64,000 nucleotides of DNA, from the NCBI RefSeq assembly GCF_000447295.1, contig NZ_KE650771.1, positions 555,500 through 619,499 on the forward strand, read 5' to 3'. Within the stretch, counting starts at the first letter, position 1, and the number at the start of each line of letters is the position of its first letter. The position numbers and the translations under genes are program-made. Of this stretch, positions 1-8,357 are shown piece by piece. Source of the DNA: Fischerella sp. PCC 9431 (GTDB lineage: Bacteria; Cyanobacteriota; Cyanobacteriia; Cyanobacteriales; Nostocaceae). Below the pieces are notes generated by a model, which made no database searches, was not told where the DNA came from, and saw nothing but the letters and a program-made list of their open reading frames with translations.

Positions 1-726
1 GATGTCACCCAACTGACTATCACCAGATTTACCCAAGGTAATGAGTTCTGTATAAGTTCCGGGTTGAACTAGAATCGTGTCACCTGCTTTGACAGGAGAA
101 CTCTCATTCACTGCATGGTTCACACTTTTCCAGGGTTTATCAACTGTACCTGGATTATCATCACTGCCATCGGGTGCAACGTAGTAGACATTCTTTGAAC
201 TATTGGATTGACTTGAGTCTTTACTTGCTGCTAAAACAGTCGGTTCCTGAGTAGATTTGCTAAAGTCAATACTCGTACCTAGAACATCTGATGTTGTAGT
301 TTTTGATTCTGTATCAGAACTAGGCTGTATTAAGGATTGATCACCAGAATTGCTGAAATCCTTGATACCATCATCTTTGATTCCAGTGAGAATGTCTCTA
401 TTTTTGTCGCCACTGAGCGTTTGATTACCATTGTTGCTTAGAAATTGTCTGTCTTCTGTTTGAGAAAATTGACTGTTTCCTTTGCCAGGATCTAACCAAT
501 TATCTTTCGTGCCTAAGCCTTGATCCTGCCAAGCACTGACTCCTGAGTTGGGTAAGGACTTTACCCAGCCTTTTTCATCTAGATTCAGTTGAATTCCTTG
601 TGGCTTTTCCCCAGTTTTAAAATTTTGAGGTATCAAGTCACTAGCCGTTTTGAAGTGATCCAAAAATGGTAATTGGCTAGACCAATCAGAAACCCCACTT
701 AGGTTTGTGTCTTGAGTATTCGCCAT
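1..726 (-). CDS. Right-handed beta-helix (DUF1565-type) protein, 5' part only
   Basis: The first 242 codons of a longer gene that runs off the left edge. The ATG at 726 follows an AAGGA ribosome binding site. Residues 1 to about 175 are hydrophilic, rich in Ser, Asp, Gln and Asn, with no signal peptide or membrane segment; NQTLSGDKNRDILTG (about 101-115) faintly recalls an RTX/hemolysin-type repeat. From about residue 179 a DUF1565-like start of a pectate-lyase-type beta-helix appears (YYVAPDGSDDNPGT, then PWKSVNHAV and GDTILVQPGTYTE). Such proteins are usually extracellular. The missing N-terminal signal and the divergent type I secretion genes suggest, by inference, export through that system with a C-terminal signal outside the window. 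The product name is moderately secure; the role is unknown. Confidence 0.75.
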   Translation of the reverse strand, partial: MANTQDTNLSGVSDWSSQLPFLDHFKTASDLIPQNFKTGEKPQGIQLNLDEKGWVKSLPNSGVSAWQDQGLGTKDNWLDPGKGNSQFSQTEDRQFLSNNGNQTLSGDKNRDILTGIKDDGIKDFSNSGDQSLIQPSSDTESKTTTSDVLGTSIDFSKSTQEPTVLAASKDSSQSNSSKNVYYVAPDGSDDNPGTVDKPWKSVNHAVNESSPVKAGDTILVQPGTYTELITLGKSGDSQLGDI

Positions 727-1584
727 GATAATCCTTTTATTCACGCCTAATTAACGCCAAATGGTAGATTTCCTGGGATACCTACGGGAAAAATATCAAC
801 AGATTTGGAATGACAATAACTTGCAATTACTGTTGCCTTCAGTACGCACAAAGCCAGTAACCTATCTGTTTTGTGATTAGTCATTTGTATTTACGCACGT
901 GTATTTAGAACAAGTGACTAATGCAATTTTTGAAGTAATTGAAGCAATTCTTGAACCAGAAAAGATATACGCCTAAAATCAGTTTCCGTGCAGGATAGTT
1001 GAACTCACGAAATTGTTGCGACTATGACAAAAAGCGGTGACTACGAAATCGTTCACTCATTCACACTCATTCAGAATAAAAGCTACTGTAGCTTTTTTCA
1101 CGCTTTTATTGTGACAGTCATTCAACTGTCACAAGGTACTAAAAATAAAATTTATACATCCTTTTTTAAGATACTTACTTGTATGAAAAATTGACATAAT
1201 TTAGCCATTTTTAGTAAAATCCCATATTTTGCTTTTGATAATATTCGTTGATTGCTGCAACAAAAATAATTTTGTAAAGTGTTTTTATTGACAAAAAAAT
1301 TTTTTTTGAGAAAGTTTTTACTGTAAAAAAAGTAATAAAGCTTTGTCAAAAAAGTCGTAAAACAGTATATGATGTAATATTTTGGTGAAGTTTAGCGAAC
1401 GTGTGGATAAAAAATTGACAAAGTCTTATAAAAAAAATTCCTGATGCAACTCAGAACTTGATGTATATCCAATGAGAGACAGGGTCTATCTATTTGTAGA
1501 TTGACTTTTGTGTCCTCTCACCCCAGTGAGATAGTTCAGATAGATTTTCAAACACTAGAAAACCGATCGCGCAAGCTAGGAATT
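727..1584. other. Intergenic region between divergent genes
   Basis: About 850 bases separating the beta-helix gene from the secretion operon. It is AT-rich, especially 1140-1440, with poly-A/T runs and no convincing gene; small reading frames here have low-complexity Phe/Lys/Asn composition. It must hold the promoters of both divergent units. A terminator-like hairpin at 1078-1098 is listed separately. Confidence 0.6.
1078..1098 (+). terminator. Terminator-like hairpin with T-tract
   Basis: AAAAGCTAC and GTAGCTTTT form a nearly perfect inverted repeat with a minimal loop, followed by more T. The A-run on the other side makes it usable in both directions. No gene ends just upstream on the plus strand, so it may end an unrecognised short transcript or one from the minus strand. 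Confidence 0.4.
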
Positions 1585-2337
1585 ATGACGATACAAACCT
1601 TGCAAGTGGGTAACGAAGTACTTCAGGCAGATCAGTTAATGTCTTTGCTACATCGTTATCAATTGTTGCCGCAGGTATTACGCGCCAAAGTTATAGATGA
1701 GGCGATCGCTTGTTTCAGTTGCACAGATTTAGAGAAACAAGCAGCAATTAACGGCTTTTACCAGCGTTACCAACTCACCTCAGCAGAGGTAAAACAAGCA
1801 TGGTTGCAAAAGCATCAGCTAACAGAAGCAGCAATGCAAGAATTGGCTATTCGCCCGGTGTTGATCAAAAAATTTCAGCTTGCAATGTGGGGCAATAAAT
1901 TAGAGTCTTACTTTATGCAACGCAAAGGAAACTTAGATCAAGTCGTATATTCTCTAATTCGTACCCAAGACGAAGGACTAGCCCAGGAATTGTATTTTCG
2001 CATTTGTGAAGGAGAACAACCTTTTGCTAGCGCCGCCGAGAAATATTCTCAAGGTCCAGAAGCACAAACAGCAGGGATTATAGGACCAGTTCCATTGTCT
2101 CAACCCCACCCAGTCATTCAACAAATCTTATCTGTGAGTAAACCTGGTCAACTCTGGAAACCACGGGCTATAGCCGAGTGGTTTGTAATCATTCGCCTAG
2201 AAAAATTACTGCCTGCACAATTAGATGATGCTATGCAGCAGCAGTTATTAGATGAACTCTTTGAAAACTGGATACAAAAACAAGTGCAAACCCGCCTACA
2301 ATCCTCCAACCATCATGTGGAAGCTGCGGCAGCATAA
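1585..2337 (+). CDS. Peptidylprolyl isomerase (PpiC/SurA-like) of the secretion locus
   Basis: A 250-residue protein. The frame is open from a TTG at 1501, but I prefer the ATG at 1585, with AGG six bases upstream. The first half is helical and SurA_N-like (LLHRYQLLPQVLRAKVIDEAI). The second half (about 140-235) resembles a divergent parvulin rotamase: VVYSLIRTQDEGLAQELYFRI, then FASAAEKYSQGPEAQTAGIIGPV and later GQLWKP. Parvulins catalyse prolyl cis-trans isomerisation and often act as foldases for secreted proteins; here no signal peptide is seen, so it would act in the cytoplasm. It lies about 190 bases before the ABC exporter on the same strand. Such isomerases recur beside exporter genes in cyanobacteria, so a role in keeping the cargo export-competent is an inference. 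Whether the rotamase site is active cannot be judged by eye. Confidence 0.75.
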   Translation: MTIQTLQVGNEVLQADQLMSLLHRYQLLPQVLRAKVIDEAIACFSCTDLEKQAAINGFYQRYQLTSAEVKQAWLQKHQLTEAAMQELAIRPVLIKKFQLAMWGNKLESYFMQRKGNLDQVVYSLIRTQDEGLAQELYFRICEGEQPFASAAEKYSQGPEAQTAGIIGPVPLSQPHPVIQQILSVSKPGQLWKPRAIAEWFVIIRLEKLLPAQLDDAMQQQLLDELFENWIQKQVQTRLQSSNHHVEAAAA

Positions 2338-2524
2338 ACTACTGACACTATCTCAGTTTTTGGGGCAACCCAGATAGCCGACTTTGTGGAAATTTAGGAC
2401 AGTAAGTGAGGTTGTGAGCAAAGGAGACTAGAAAGAATACACTTTTTCTCCCCCAACCCCACCGACGTCTAAAAGTTGGTGGATAAGCCACAAGGTTTTG
2501 TGGGAGTTTCTAGGAGAAATTCAG

Positions 2525-5473
2525 ATGAAGCCAGCTATTACCCAAACCGACATCATAAAATTCTTAGCCGATACCCCCCCTTTCACCAAACTACCGCCAG
2601 CCACCTTAGAAACAATTGCAGCGAAATGCCAACTGTTGCAATATCGCACCGGACAGTGGATGGTGGTTAAAGAAAGAATGCCAGCGCAAGTGATCGTCAT
2701 TTATCAAGGACAAGCGCGATTACTGGGTTATGACCAGCGCACAGACTCTCAAATTAGTTTGACTGTAGTAGAGCCAGGAGAGTTCCTGGGTTGGCTAGGA
2801 TTAATACGTGGGGTAAGTTGCGAAGCAGCGATCGCCTCTAGTGAAGTCATAGCCATTACCCTAGACGCATCAATATTTCTAGAATTGATGGCTACACAAC
2901 CAGAGTTTAAACAAGCAGTGCGATCGCGTCCTCAGATCATAGAAGTGTTTGAACTCCTGAGTTTAGAACTCCAACGACAAGCAGATGCAACCACCGATTT
3001 AAAAGACTTAGTGCGTCAGGTTTGGCAACAAACAATAGTTGTGGATGCACCACCAGGGAAACTAAATTCGCAGCAATTGAATGATGACTACCTTTGGCTA
3101 ATCAGCGCTGGGATGTTCGACGGAATGAGCGTTGGTAGTCGGTTAAAGTTAGATCACGATCATCAAAATCATCAAAAGATTTGGCACAGTGAAACCGAAA
3201 TACGCTTAATTGGTATTCCTTGGAAGCCTAATACAGAGAAATCTCGCAATCACAATACCTCCACTCTAGCAATTTCCCCTGCCCCAGAATACCCACCTAA
3301 TCCTGCTGTCGAATATATCGCGCCACCAGACACCATATTCGTATCAGGACAAGGTAGTGTTGATGCTCCCTTAGCATGTTTCCAAATGTTACATCGCCTC
3401 TTAGGGGGTTCTTTTCGCCGTGACTTAATTCGCAAAGTCTTAACAAATCAACTCAAATCTCACAAGCAGATATCACTGCAAGTAGCAGGTGCTGTTGTCG
3501 AAATGATGGGTTTGCACGCCCAGTTAGTCAAAGTTCCTGTTAATGTGATCAACCGTTTGAGTGCGCCAGCAGTAATTTATTGGCAAGAAAACTTAGCCTT
3601 ACTCTACAAAATCACAGAACAGGAAATTGTTGTAGCCGCCCCAGAAACAGGTATTTCTCACTATTCGATAGCCGAATTTGGTAACATCTGGGGGCAATCA
3701 GGACAAGTCTTGGTGATCGAACAACCAGAAGAAGAACGTCCAGAAAAATTTAGTCTGCGTTGGTTTTTGCCTCATATCTACAAATATCGCTTGGTATTGA
3801 TTGAGGTTCTGGTTGCTTCATTTTTTGTGCAAGTATTTGGTTTGGCAAACCCAATTATTACCCAAATCATCATTGATAACGTATTGATGCAAAAAAGCCT
3901 CGATACTCTCGATATTTTGGGGATTTTCTTGCTTGTCATCGCCGTATTTGAGGCAATCTTAACGAGTCTGCGTACCTATCTGTTTGCTGATACTACTAAC
4001 CGCATTGATATCCGCTTAGGTTCAGAAGTTATTGAACATCTGTTGCGATTACCCTTGAGTTACTTTGAGCGTCGCCGCGTCGGAGAATTAGCAGGCAGAA
4101 TTAACGAATTAGAGAATATTCGTTCTTTCTTGACAGGAACAGCATTGACTGTGGTGCTAGATGCAGTGTTTTCTGTGATTTATATCGCCGTCATGCTGTT
4201 TTATAGTTGGGTGCTGACACTGGTTGCTTTGGCTTGCGTACCATTGTTTGCCATGCTGACAACTTTTGTGGTTCCTATTGTGCAGCGACAATTACGCAAA
4301 AAAGCCGAACGCTATGCTGATACTCAATCTTATTTAGTTGAAGTACTCACCGGCATTCAAACAGTCAAAGCTCAGAATATTGAATTAAAATCTCGTTGGC
4401 AATGGCGCGATCGCTATACCCGCTACATCAGCGCTGGATTCAAGAATGTACAGACTTCCAGCACCGCCAACTCCATCAGTGGATTTTTAAATCAATTCTC
4501 TAGTTTTGTGTTGTTGTGGGCAGGCGCTCATTTAGTCATTTCTAATCAACTCACCCTTGGTCAATTAATCGCCTTTCGCATCATTGCTGGTTATGTTACC
4601 AGTCCTCTGTTACGTCTGATTCAACTTTCACAGAACTTTCAAGAAGTGGCCTTGTCTATTGAACGTCTGGGTGATGTCTTAGACACTGCGCCAGAAGTAT
4701 TGCCAAGCGATCGCCAAAATATCCAACTACCAGAAATTGAAGGCGCAGTCAAATACACAGGCGTTTCCTTTGGTTTCAATCCTGACGATGCTTTGCAACT
4801 GCTTAATATCAATCTTGATATTGCCCCTGGAACTTTTGTCGGCATTGTTGGACAAAGTGGTTCCGGCAAAAGTACAATGACAAAATTATTACCCAGACTC
4901 TACGAGCCTTTAACGGGGCAAATCCAGATAGATGGTTATGACATTAGGAAAGTAGAGTTGAACTCCCTGCGCCGTCAAATTGGAATGGTATTACAGGATA
5001 CCCTGTTGTTTGAAGGGACAATTCAAGATAATATTGCCCTAATTCGACCAGAAGCAACTACCGAAGAAATTATTGCTGCTGCCAAAGCTGCTGCTGCTCA
5101 TGATTTCATCATGGCACTACCCAACGGCTATAACACGATTGTGGGAGAACGGGGTTCTGCACTTTCCGGTGGACAACGACAAAGAATCGCGATCGCTCGT
5201 ACAGTTTTGCAAAATCCGCGACTGCTGATTTTAGACGAAGCCACCAGCGCCTTAGATTACCAATCAGAACAACAAGTCTGTCGCAACCTCATGGAAGTCT
5301 TTAGCGGGCGCACCGTCTTCTTCATCACCCACCGTCTCAACACCGTTAAAAACGCCGATGTCATCATCATCATGGATCGGGGTGCGATCGCTGAACAAGG
5401 AACCCATGACGAACTCATGGCTATGAAAGGACGATATTACTGTCTCTATCAACAACAAGGACAAGAAGAATAG
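2525..5473 (+). CDS. Type I secretion ABC transporter with cNMP-binding-like and degenerate C39 domains
   Basis: 982 residues from the ATG at 2525, which has AGGAG eight bases upstream; an in-frame TTG at 2498 has no such site. Order: cyclic-nucleotide/Crp-like domain (about 10-135), linker, C39 peptidase-like domain (about 272-400), six-helix exporter domain (about 413-700), ATPase domain (about 735-975) with Walker A GQSGSGKST, signature LSGGQRQRIAIAR, Walker B LLILDEATSALD and the switch in THR. The C39 family needs Cys in D-C-G, a His and an Asp; here the matching places read D280-A281-P282, L357 and A372, so it should not cleave leaders. This fits the C39-like domain of HlyB-type exporters, which hold unfolded cargo. 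It forms an apparent operon with the isomerase before and the adaptor after. HetC shares part of this layout. Confidence 0.9.
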   Translation: MKPAITQTDIIKFLADTPPFTKLPPATLETIAAKCQLLQYRTGQWMVVKERMPAQVIVIYQGQARLLGYDQRTDSQISLTVVEPGEFLGWLGLIRGVSCEAAIASSEVIAITLDASIFLELMATQPEFKQAVRSRPQIIEVFELLSLELQRQADATTDLKDLVRQVWQQTIVVDAPPGKLNSQQLNDDYLWLISAGMFDGMSVGSRLKLDHDHQNHQKIWHSETEIRLIGIPWKPNTEKSRNHNTSTLAISPAPEYPPNPAVEYIAPPDTIFVSGQGSVDAPLACFQMLHRLLGGSFRRDLIRKVLTNQLKSHKQISLQVAGAVVEMMGLHAQLVKVPVNVINRLSAPAVIYWQENLALLYKITEQEIVVAAPETGISHYSIAEFGNIWGQSGQVLVIEQPEEERPEKFSLRWFLPHIYKYRLVLIEVLVASFFVQVFGLANPIITQIIIDNVLMQKSLDTLDILGIFLLVIAVFEAILTSLRTYLFADTTNRIDIRLGSEVIEHLLRLPLSYFERRRVGELAGRINELENIRSFLTGTALTVVLDAVFSVIYIAVMLFYSWVLTLVALACVPLFAMLTTFVVPIVQRQLRKKAERYADTQSYLVEVLTGIQTVKAQNIELKSRWQWRDRYTRYISAGFKNVQTSSTANSISGFLNQFSSFVLLWAGAHLVISNQLTLGQLIAFRIIAGYVTSPLLRLIQLSQNFQEVALSIERLGDVLDTAPEVLPSDRQNIQLPEIEGAVKYTGVSFGFNPDDALQLLNINLDIAPGTFVGIVGQSGSGKSTMTKLLPRLYEPLTGQIQIDGYDIRKVELNSLRRQIGMVLQDTLLFEGTIQDNIALIRPEATTEEIIAAAKAAAAHDFIMALPNGYNTIVGERGSALSGGQRQRIAIARTVLQNPRLLILDEATSALDYQSEQQVCRNLMEVFSGRTVFFITHRLNTVKNADVIIIMDRGAIAEQGTHDELMAMKGRYYCLYQQQGQEE

Positions 5474-5487
5474 TCAATTGTCATTGG

Positions 5488-5631
5488 TTATAGGGCATTG
5501 GGCATTGGGCATTGGGCATTGGGCATCGGGCATTGGGAAAAGACTTGTTAAATAATTCTTCCTTGTCTCCCTTGTCTCCCTTGTCTCCCTTGTCCTCCTT
5601 GCCCCCCTTCCCTTGTCTTCCTTGTCTCCCA
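5488..5631. repeat. Tandem heptamer repeats (TTGGGCA and CCCTTGTCT types)
   Basis: The spacer between exporter and adaptor genes starts with about six copies of GGGCATT (one GGGCATC variant), followed by a pyrimidine-rich array built from CTTGTCTCC units. Both are short tandemly repeated repetitive sequences typical of Nostocales spacers, and the same pair recurs at 39.7, 58.6 and 60.0 kb. Confidence 0.9.
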
Positions 5632-5671
5632 CACTCCTCACTTTCTACACCTCCTTTACACGGAAAAAACC

Positions 5672-7900
5672 ATGCTTGATCCATCTTTGTTGCTGCTAGC
5701 TTGTACAAACTGTTCAGAAGTATCACCTAATACTCCTGAAACAATTGGTAATTATTGCGAGCAAATTCTTGCAGATCAGACAACCACTCAATCAAACTCT
5801 GATTTGAGTAATTGTATCAGTGAACTTGAAGGCACTGAGATAGCTTTCTCATCACCAAATCAGCCGATCTTAAAATTTGGTAGTCAAGGCACAACTGTTT
5901 TTCAACTGCAAACTCAGCTGCAAAAGTTAGGATATTATCATGGCGCAATTGATGGTAAATTCGGTGTACTTACTCAAGCAGCAGTTACAAAATTTCAGCA
6001 AGAGAAACTATTAAAAGCTGCTGAGGGTGTAGTTGATACTGCTACTTTGGAGGCGCTACAAACACCCCTACCCAAGGTTACAACAAAAACTAGCTCTAGC
6101 TCTGAAGATGATTTTATTGATCACAGCGATCGCCACAAGACAACTCAAAATACAAATCTAAATACAAGCCAAAACACAGCTCAAAACCCCACTCAAAACA
6201 CAAATCCAAACACAAGCCAAAACCCTACTCAAAACAAAAATTACTATACAAACTACTTAGAAGCTGCCCCACGTCAAGGATCTATTTTCTTGCCTCTGGG
6301 TGGTTTCATGTTCTTGCTCACAGCTGGGGGATTAGTATTTATTTGGAAGCGTGTGCCAAAATCTCAGCGTGAATGGCAATTGCTTTTGCAAGGAAGTTCA
6401 GCTATTTTCAGTTCGGCAATTACCATTCCGCGTGAGAAACCTCGCGAGACACCTCGTGAGATCAACGACTTTGATCAGCCCGTCATTCTAAAACAATCCC
6501 GTATTTGGTCACATGCGATTATTTGGAGTATCGTTGGTGTAACGAGTTTTGCTTTTGTCTGGGCTTGTACAGCTAAAATTGACGAATCTGTTCCCGTACA
6601 GGGCAAACTTGAACCCAAAGGTTTAGTCAAAGAAATTCAAGCACCCGTAGGTGGAGTAATTAACAAAATTCATGTCCAGGAAGGGCAAAGAGTTGAAAAA
6701 GGCGATCTTTTGGTGAGTTTTGACCCTACAGTTGCTCAAGCAAAATTACGCTCTCTGCAAGAAGTTCGAGCCAGCCTAGTGCGAGAAAACATTTTTTATC
6801 GTACCCAGATGCGAACATCGACGGCGAATTCTACAAAAAGGGAATTACAGATATCACCAGAGTTAGCATCACTCACAGAAAACCGTATGGCTTTGGTACG
6901 GGAAAATGAACTTTACCGTGCAGAATTACTTGGTGATACAGCAATACGTAACCTTAGTCCAGAATTACGAGAACGTTTTATTAATAGACAAGCAGAAAGA
7001 GACTCTCGAATTGCAACAGCAAGGTTGGACGTAGAACAATTAGCCAAGCAATTAAATCAAGTGCAAGTTCAATTAACGAGTGCTAGGGGTAGTCTCGCTA
7101 CAAATTTAGAAATAGCCAATAATTTAAACTCTTTGGTGAAAAAAGGAGCGTTTGCTCGCTTACCTTATTTAGAAAAGCAACAAACAGCAGATGCTAGTAA
7201 AGCCGAAGTTGACCGCCTTGTGCAAGAAGAACAACGTCTGCGGCTGGCGATCGCCCAATCACAAAAGAAATTAGAAAATGCGATCGCTTTGTCTAAAGAA
7301 GATTTACTCAGCAAAATTGCCGAGAATAATCAGCGCATTGCTGAAATTGATAGTCAACTCACCAAAGTGATGATCGAAAACAAAAAACGCATCCAAGAAC
7401 TTAATAGTCAAATCAGCGAAATTTTTTCTACTTTAAAATATCAAGAAATTCGAGCCACAACTAGTGGAATTGTTTTTGATCTCAAGCCTCGTAGTTCTGG
7501 TTACGTGTACAACAGCAGCGAATCTATTCTCAAAATCGTGCCGCCAGAAAATCTTGTTGCCCAAGTTTTTATCACCAATAATGATATTGGTTTTGTCAAA
7601 GATGGAATGCCTGTCGATGTGCGAATTGATTCTTTCCCCTACACAGAGTTTAGCGATATTCGAGGTGAGGTCGTTCGAGTTGGTTCTGATGCTTTACCTC
7701 CTGATCAAAACACTCCATACTCTCGCTTCCCTGCTGAAATTCGCTTATCCAAACAATCCATCAACGTTAACGGGAAAGAAGTACCTCTCCAATCTGGGAT
7801 GTCTTTGAATGCCAACATTAATGTTCGTAAACGGACTGTAATGAGTATTTTCACAGAAAAATTCTTAGGCAAAATAGAAAGCCTGAAATATACTCGTTAG
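5672..7900 (+). CDS. HlyD-family membrane fusion protein with peptidoglycan-binding domain
   Basis: 742 residues; periplasmic adaptor of a type I secretion system that would link the ABC exporter to an outer-membrane channel. Residues 66-130 form a PG_binding_1 domain (LKFGSQGTTVFQLQTQLQKL, then IDGKFGVLTQAAVTKFQ). Then come an Asn/Thr/Gln-rich linker (about 158-190), a hydrophobic segment at 206-226, a second at 280-300, a lipoyl-like half-motif (IQAPVGGVINKIHVQEGQRV, then KGDLLVSFDP), a long coiled coil (about 360-590) and the closing half with the beta-barrel (IRATTSGIVFDLKP). Ordinary HlyD proteins have one membrane helix and a short cytoplasmic start; two helices would put the peptidoglycan-binding domain in the periplasm. 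The start is the first ATG after the repeats, without a clear ribosome site. No TolC-like gene is in the window. Confidence 0.9.
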   Translation: MLDPSLLLLACTNCSEVSPNTPETIGNYCEQILADQTTTQSNSDLSNCISELEGTEIAFSSPNQPILKFGSQGTTVFQLQTQLQKLGYYHGAIDGKFGVLTQAAVTKFQQEKLLKAAEGVVDTATLEALQTPLPKVTTKTSSSSEDDFIDHSDRHKTTQNTNLNTSQNTAQNPTQNTNPNTSQNPTQNKNYYTNYLEAAPRQGSIFLPLGGFMFLLTAGGLVFIWKRVPKSQREWQLLLQGSSAIFSSAITIPREKPRETPREINDFDQPVILKQSRIWSHAIIWSIVGVTSFAFVWACTAKIDESVPVQGKLEPKGLVKEIQAPVGGVINKIHVQEGQRVEKGDLLVSFDPTVAQAKLRSLQEVRASLVRENIFYRTQMRTSTANSTKRELQISPELASLTENRMALVRENELYRAELLGDTAIRNLSPELRERFINRQAERDSRIATARLDVEQLAKQLNQVQVQLTSARGSLATNLEIANNLNSLVKKGAFARLPYLEKQQTADASKAEVDRLVQEEQRLRLAIAQSQKKLENAIALSKEDLLSKIAENNQRIAEIDSQLTKVMIENKKRIQELNSQISEIFSTLKYQEIRATTSGIVFDLKPRSSGYVYNSSESILKIVPPENLVAQVFITNNDIGFVKDGMPVDVRIDSFPYTEFSDIRGEVVRVGSDALPPDQNTPYSRFPAEIRLSKQSINVNGKEVPLQSGMSLNANINVRKRTVMSIFTEKFLGKIESLKYTR

Positions 7901-7902
7901 TT

Positions 7903-7951
7903 TGTAGCGAAGACTTTAGTCCTCTTTGAGCGCTCAAGCGCTCACTACAAA
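7903..7951. repeat. Palindromic dispersed element (TTTGTAG...CTACAAA)
   Basis: Just after the adaptor gene, TTTGTAG and CTACAAA bracket an inner palindrome TGAGCGCTCA (7927-7936). A related element with ACTACAAAC at its end lies at 53931-53985, and the same TGAGCGCTCA core lies inside the M20 peptidase gene at 52791-52800. It could act as a 3' hairpin. Confidence 0.6.
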
Positions 7952-7960
7952 CTTCCGCTT

Positions 7961-8239
7961 TCAGATCTGTAAGAATTCAATTTTTGGTAACAACGGATCA
8001 GAGACCACAGCCATACCCCCAAAACCCCAACGTTTGAGCAAAGCCTTTAGCTGCGATCCAGGAATAGATTCCACACCAAAACGATTCGCTAATTCTCCAG
8101 CATGTGTATTGAGATAGCTAAGAGCATCAGAATGTTCACGAAACATCAAAAGATAACTCACCCCTTCTGGGTTGGGACGAGCTGTCAAATAACGACCGTC
8201 AGTTTGTGACCTTACCAAATAAAAAATTTCGGAAAACAT
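7961..8239 (-). CDS. Conserved hypothetical protein, 92 aa
   Basis: A small soluble protein beginning MFSEIFYLVRSQTDGRYLTA. The middle (LLMFREHSDALSYLNTHAGE) and end (LLKRWGFGGMAVVSDPLLPK) look like a compact alpha/beta fold with no signal peptide, membrane helix or metal motif. I recognise the general look of a cyanobacterial hypothetical but no named family. It converges on the secretion operon and stands alone; there is no clear ribosome site before the ATG at 8239. Confidence 0.7.
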   Translation of the reverse strand: MFSEIFYLVRSQTDGRYLTARPNPEGVSYLLMFREHSDALSYLNTHAGELANRFGVESIPGSQLKALLKRWGFGGMAVVSDPLLPKIEFLQI

Positions 8240-8254
8240 AGTTATTAGTCAAAT

Positions 8255-8355
8255 GTCAAGGGGAGTCGCTGCGTTGCGGAGGTTCTCTCCGTTGTGGCAC
8301 ATGGCGTTAAAGGGTCAATTGCCAATGGAACATGGACTATGGACTATTGACATTT
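8255..8355. repeat. Dispersed cyanobacterial repeat in spacer
   Basis: The spacer carries GGAGTCGCTGCGTTGCGGAG followed by TTCTCTCCGTTGTGGC, which can fold on itself, then short GTCATTTG/GGACTATGGACTATTGAC repeats. Comparable GC-rich palindromic pieces occur near 9470-9530 and 28535-28560. No coding capacity. Confidence 0.5.
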
Positions 8356-8357
8356 GA

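Noticed and set aside
1152-1349. 65-codon minus-strand frame in the AT-rich spacer
   Set aside because: Composition is dominated by Phe, Lys and Asn from poly-A/T, with no ribosome site; typical of chance frames in AT-rich DNA.
5600-5660. ACTCCTCAC string resembling the Yfr1 small-RNA core (ACTCCTCACAC)
   Set aside because: The last bases differ, the flanking hairpins are missing, and it lies in a pyrimidine-rich repeat.
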